64,000 nucleotides of DNA from Dyadobacter fermentans (GTDB lineage Bacteria; Bacteroidota; Bacteroidia; Cytophagales; Spirosomataceae): positions 124,001-188,000 of the forward strand of contig NZ_JAHXBN010000012.1 of assembly GCF_019924045.1 (NCBI RefSeq). The letters run 5' to 3'. Under the pieces are notes generated by a model, which was given only the letters and a program-made list of their open reading frames with translations, was not told where the DNA came from and searched no databases. Position numbers and translations under genes: made by a program. Shown here piece after piece: positions 60,367 to 64,000 of this stretch (position 1 is the stretch's first letter; every line of letters begins with the position of its first letter).

Positions 60367-61254
60367 CTATTTTTGTTTCATTCCGTTGTGAATATCGACG
60401 AGGATGTGATGATCATCGCGCACCCAGTTGCCGCTTTGGTATTTCTTGTGTTTGGCTGTAAAGAGATAATCCTCGAACATATCATAGGCCTTGTGTGCTT
60501 CTTCAACCGAGTAGAAAGAGCCCAGCCAGGTAGCCGGGATTTTGTCTTTTTTAACCACACCAACCCCGACATTGTAGAGCTTCACAATGCCTTGGGAAAA
60601 CTCCATGGAAATATAATCCTGCTCCCTGATTTGCGCACTGCTGAGGATCGATGCCGTGTGTGCCAGATAGTTAAGCAGTCTGGCCCGGATTTGGCCCTCA
60701 CTTTCGGATTTCACGGGTTTGATACGCCACCAGTTGTTTTTTCCAAAGTAGGGATCGTCCTGGAAACGCATCAGTTTATGGCCATACTCGATGAGTGAAA
60801 CGCTTTCATTCGGTGAAAATTCGAAGTTGATCAGTCGCATTCCGTTATTGGCATACGAAAAGAATACACCTATTTCTTCGGTCTTACGATTCGAAGTGAG
60901 GAAAATGGTGTGAGCGACGGTATCAAAATCCCATTTCCCGGTGGTGTATTCGCCTGCCGTTCCCACTCTGGTGAAGGTACTGTCAGGGAAAAACGAGATC
61001 AGCATATTGTGTTTATCACCAGCCTCGTATTGCGTCAGTGGCCGCCCGTCGGGTTGAACGACTCCCTGCTCGGTGATACTGACTCCGGAGATCCGCCAGG
61101 TGCCCAGCATGTTTGTGGGTTTGGGTTTAATCCGGTCTTCCATGATCTCACGCGGCTGGCGTGCGGGCCGTTTGGAGCCAGTGCGGTAAATGATCCCGTG
61201 ATTATGCATCATGGTGATCGTAATGAAGAGGATGAAGAGTTTCAGGGATGTCAT
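60367..61254 (-). CDS. Lipocalin-like hypothetical protein, exported
   Basis: A 295-residue protein. The N-terminus is hydrophobic (LKLFILFITITMMHNHGII) but lacks a clean cleavage site, so export or membrane anchoring is likely but not certain. After a basic linker (about 25-48), residues 49-165 show MLGTWRISGVSITEQGV and FFPDSTFTRV with GKWDFDTVAHTIFL: an alternating strand pattern like lipocalin-type domains used in Bacteroidota lipoproteins. Residues 165-295 have no recognised fold. Function unknown. It converges with the bestrophin gene. Confidence 0.6.
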   Translation of the reverse strand: MTSLKLFILFITITMMHNHGIIYRTGSKRPARQPREIMEDRIKPKPTNMLGTWRISGVSITEQGVVQPDGRPLTQYEAGDKHNMLISFFPDSTFTRVGTAGEYTTGKWDFDTVAHTIFLTSNRKTEEIGVFFSYANNGMRLINFEFSPNESVSLIEYGHKLMRFQDDPYFGKNNWWRIKPVKSESEGQIRARLLNYLAHTASILSSAQIREQDYISMEFSQGIVKLYNVGVGVVKKDKIPATWLGSFYSVEEAHKAYDMFEDYLFTAKHKKYQSGNWVRDDHHILVDIHNGMKQK

Positions 61255-61434
61255 GGCGCGGCTGTTGATGGGGGTTGTATTACCCTAAAGTTAGGTATTT
61301 TCTTTGAATCAAATTGAAGTAAACAAGCAGGAACATGAAATATTGAGTAATTCCGCAGGACTTTTTACTTATGACCGCATATCGGGATGGTCATACTGCA
61401 TCCGTATTTAATCCTAAACCCAGGACTTCTGCTC

Positions 61435-64000
61435 ATGAACTTGCTCAGGTTGCTACCGCTGCTGTTTGTTTTTGTATTATTTGGATTTGAAGATGATTTC
61501 AACCGCCCCGCAACCGAATACGCGGTGCCTGGTGCAGCTGACACCCCACTGCGTGCCGTGCAGGATGCCAAAGGTGAAACGATCAGCATTTTCAGGGGTA
61601 ATGAGACCAAACCGATATTGACGCAGAATGCAAAGCCCGATTTTCGGCCCTACCTGCACCCGCTCGTCGCACCCGACGGCAGGGGGACGCTTACCGAATA
61701 CAGCCCGGGCCACCACAAGCACCAGACAGGCATTTACTGGGGCTACACCCGGGTGAATGGGCGTGACTATTTCCACCACCCGGGCGATGGTTACTGGAAA
61801 AAAGTATCGGCTAACGTAATCGAAGCAAAAGGTACTGAGGTAAAATGGCAGACCGTCTACAACCTGCTCGATTCCACCGGCAGTGCCGTGTTGACCGAGA
61901 CACAAAACTGGTCGATGCGGGTGAAAGACGGGAAATACCTCCTCGACCTGGAATGGAACGGCGAGGCCCAGACAGACGTGACTATCGGCAAGTACGACTA
62001 CGGCGGCCTTTTTGTGCGTATGCCATGGAAAGAGGGCATCAAAGGCGCGGTGATGAATGCGGCCCGCCAGAAGAACGAAAAGGCCGAAGGGCAAGCCGCC
62101 ATGTGGGTCGATATCGGCATGCAGGTCGAAGGCCGTAGCGACTTGGCGCACATTGCGATTCTGGACCATCCATCCAACAAAGGTTATCCGCAAACCTGGC
62201 GCGTGGACGGCCAGCTGGGCGCGGGACCTGCACGCGCACGCAAAGGTGACTGGCATATTAAAAAAGGAGAAACCGAAATCATCAAGCATGAACTGGTCGT
62301 TTATACGGGTGATTTCAAGGATGTTGAACTAAATAAAACTTTCGGCGAGTTCATCGGTAATACAGGGCAGTACAACACTACGGCCCTGTGGGCATTAGCG
62401 CAGAAGGAGGGAAGGGAGGCCAAGTTCCTGAGCGCGCAGGAAGCGGTAGCCGCCATGACGGTCAAGGAAGGCTATCAGGTCAATGCATACGCTTCCGAAC
62501 CGATGATGACCCAGCCGATGGCGTTCTGCTGGGACGACCGCGGTAGGATGTGGATCGCTGAGAACAAAGACTACGAATCGCGCGGCAAAGGCTTTTCCAA
62601 CGCCGGTACCAGCCGCATTCTGATACTGGAAGATACCGATCACGATGGCGTGGCCGACAATAAAAAGGTATTTATGGAAGGCATTGCATTTCCGGCGGCA
62701 TTGGCGGTCGGTTTTGGCGGGGTGTTCGTCGGAGCACCTCCTAACCTGCTTTTTGTACCCGATAAAAACGGCGACGACAAGGCCGATGTGGACGATATCG
62801 AAGTCCGCCTGACGGGCTGGGGCATTCGCGACCGCCACGAAACGCTTAATAGCTTTCATTGGGGCCCGGATGGCTGGCTCTACGGCTTGCAGGGCTTCGC
62901 GACGCCCTCCAAAGTGGGAAAGCCGGTTGGAAAAGGTAAACTATACCGGCATAATGATGCATTTCCCGAGAATATCGAGGTGGAGGACGGTGTCGATATC
63001 AATGGCGGCGTGTGGCGGTACCATCCTACGAAACGTACATTCGAGGTCGTGGCCCACGGTTTCAGTAATCCCTGGGGCATTGATTACGATGCAAAAGGGC
63101 AGCTGTTTATCACGGCCTGTGTGATCCCGCATTTGTGGCACGTGGTGCCGGGCGGGATTTACCACCGGCAGGGCGGGCAGCATTTCAATCCTTACGTGTA
63201 TAATGATATTAAAACCATTGCCGATCACAGCCACCGCTCGGCCCATGGCGGCGCACGTATTTACCTTTCCGATGCATTTCCGGCCTCGGAGCGCGGCAAG
63301 ATATTCATGGCCAACATCCACGAACACGGCATTCTTTCGGACCAGCTTGTGCCGAAAGGTTCGGGCTTTTCGGGCAAGCACAGCGACGATTTCCTGATGG
63401 CCAACAACGCCCAATGGGTCGGTTTCAGCATGGAAATAGGGCCGGAAGGAGGCATGTACATACTCGACTGGCATGACGCCGACATTTGCGGCTCCGATGT
63501 ATTAAACTCCGAAACCGGCCGGATTTTCAGGGTTATGCCTAAAAACTCCCTCGCCGAAAACTGGAAAGGCCGCTACGACGACCTCAACAAACTCTCGGAC
63601 GCAGAGCTCGCCGCATTGCAAACCAGCAAAAGTGAATGGCACGCACGCCGCGCCCGCGTGATTTTGCAAAGCAGGGCCGCGACAGGCAAGATTTCGCAAG
63701 ATGCGGTGGCAAAACTGAATGCATTATATCAATCCAAAGACAACGCCGACAACCGCCTTCGTGCCATGTGGGCCTTGAAAGTGACTGATAACCTGAGTAA
63801 CGCGGCATTGAAACAGGCGCTCTCCGATCCGGATACCCACGTGCGCGCCTGGGCGATCCAGTTCCTGTGCGAAGATGCGCAACCGGGAACGGACGTTACC
63901 GGGCAGTTTGCGCAAATGGCGGTAAGTGATCCGTCGCCTGTCGTGCGGCTATACCTGGCATCAGCCCTGCAACGACTGGATGCGAATGCGAAATGGGCTA
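61435..64000 (+). CDS. DUF6807-PVC-type dehydrogenase fusion, 5' part (runs off the right edge)
   Basis: The open frame continues past the edge (855 codons seen). Residues 1-19 form a signal peptide (MNLLRLLPLLFVFVLFGFED). Residues about 30-310 are a DUF6807/PmoA-like domain (FRPYLHPLVAPDGRGTLTEY, GHHKHQTGIYWGYTRVNG, LDHPSNKGYP). After about residue 340 comes a membrane-bound dehydrogenase domain of the planctomycete PVC type: a beta-propeller (FCWDDRGRMWIAENKDYE ... ILEDTDHDGVADNKKVF ... FSNPWGIDYDAKGQ ... AHGGARIYL) followed by HEAT repeats (from about 700: DNADNRLRAMWALKVTD). Such proteins usually end in a c-type cytochrome, which would lie beyond the window. Likely an exported sugar oxidoreductase. 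ATG 61387, in frame, is an alternative start. Confidence 0.85.
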   Translation, partial: MNLLRLLPLLFVFVLFGFEDDFNRPATEYAVPGAADTPLRAVQDAKGETISIFRGNETKPILTQNAKPDFRPYLHPLVAPDGRGTLTEYSPGHHKHQTGIYWGYTRVNGRDYFHHPGDGYWKKVSANVIEAKGTEVKWQTVYNLLDSTGSAVLTETQNWSMRVKDGKYLLDLEWNGEAQTDVTIGKYDYGGLFVRMPWKEGIKGAVMNAARQKNEKAEGQAAMWVDIGMQVEGRSDLAHIAILDHPSNKGYPQTWRVDGQLGAGPARARKGDWHIKKGETEIIKHELVVYTGDFKDVELNKTFGEFIGNTGQYNTTALWALAQKEGREAKFLSAQEAVAAMTVKEGYQVNAYASEPMMTQPMAFCWDDRGRMWIAENKDYESRGKGFSNAGTSRILILEDTDHDGVADNKKVFMEGIAFPAALAVGFGGVFVGAPPNLLFVPDKNGDDKADVDDIEVRLTGWGIRDRHETLNSFHWGPDGWLYGLQGFATPSKVGKPVGKGKLYRHNDAFPENIEVEDGVDINGGVWRYHPTKRTFEVVAHGFSNPWGIDYDAKGQLFITACVIPHLWHVVPGGIYHRQGGQHFNPYVYNDIKTIADHSHRSAHGGARIYLSDAFPASERGKIFMANIHEHGILSDQLVPKGSGFSGKHSDDFLMANNAQWVGFSMEIGPEGGMYILDWHDADICGSDVLNSETGRIFRVMPKNSLAENWKGRYDDLNKLSDAELAALQTSKSEWHARRARVILQSRAATGKISQDAVAKLNALYQSKDNADNRLRAMWALKVTDNLSNAALKQALSDPDTHVRAWAIQFLCEDAQPGTDVTGQFAQMAVSDPSPVVRLYLASALQRLDANAKWA

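Noticed and set aside
1..64000. tRNA, rRNA, riboswitch, phage or IS genes
   Set aside because: I looked for tRNA T-arm patterns, rRNA-like conserved stretches, transposase and integrase motifs and terminal repeats, and found none that I could support by eye.

Overview
The window is a bacterial chromosome segment from the phylum Bacteroidota, most likely a Cytophagales genome of the Dyadobacter/Spirosomaceae kind. This is inferred from type IX secretion C-terminal sorting domains (genes at 12085 and 37134), promoters of the TAnnTTTG type, the DUF3822-coaD pair, and the moderate GC content. No rRNA, tRNA, CRISPR array, insertion sequence, phage gene or replication origin was recognised. Coding density is high and genes read on both strands.

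Layout. 1-5.8 kb: the N-terminal part of a RecD/PIF1-like helicase, a CBS-pair protein, two Nudix hydrolases, DUF3822-coaD (coenzyme A synthesis), a CNNM/CorC-type membrane protein started at TTG, and pyrE. 5.8-18.8 kb: a foldback repeat, an aldo/keto reductase, a polyphosphate kinase 1 family protein with most catalytic residues replaced, a TetR regulator, serine acetyltransferase, a lipoprotein hydrolase, a T9SS-secreted protein, an isoaspartyl peptidase with a Gly-rich linker, a GH2 glycosidase and the two-domain malic enzyme. 18.9-25.9 kb: a minus-strand surface-glycan cluster (SGNH hydrolase-like protein, two GT4 and two GT2 glycosyltransferases, a WcaF-type acetyltransferase, a WecA/TagO-type initiating transferase) with a promoter at its head and a second one inside. 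26-34.6 kb: alpha/beta hydrolase, VOC protein, cupin, amidohydrolase, a 58-residue basic protein, a large five-PAS hybrid histidine kinase and an SDR dehydrogenase. 34.9-43.2 kb: NDH-2, CorA, a four-Fn3 T9SS protein in tandem with a GH18 chitinase, and a SWIM-SNF2 helicase. 43.2-52.8 kb: DUF481 protein, Tat-exported Gfo/Idh oxidoreductase plus amidohydrolase, SDR, aldo/keto reductase, a small HTH-like protein, topoisomerase III, a small secreted protein with a strong promoter, and a Fic protein. 52.9-64 kb: a 1227-residue phosphoesterase/kinase-like/beta-barrel protein, an OmpR-EnvZ-type two-component pair, a Usp-like protein, a bestrophin, a lipocalin-like protein, and the start of a DUF6807-PVC dehydrogenase fusion that runs off the window.

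How the genes work together. Much of the window is ordinary housekeeping. The accessory themes are polysaccharide metabolism (GH2, GH18, the glycan cluster, Gfo/Idh), envelope proteins and signalling. The items most worth a second look are the degenerate PPK1, the three-part phosphoesterase/kinase-like/barrel protein, the DUF6807-dehydrogenase fusion, a dyad-like motif shared by two distant intergenic regions, and three spaced CATTnTAAT repeats between a two-component pair and a Usp-like gene.
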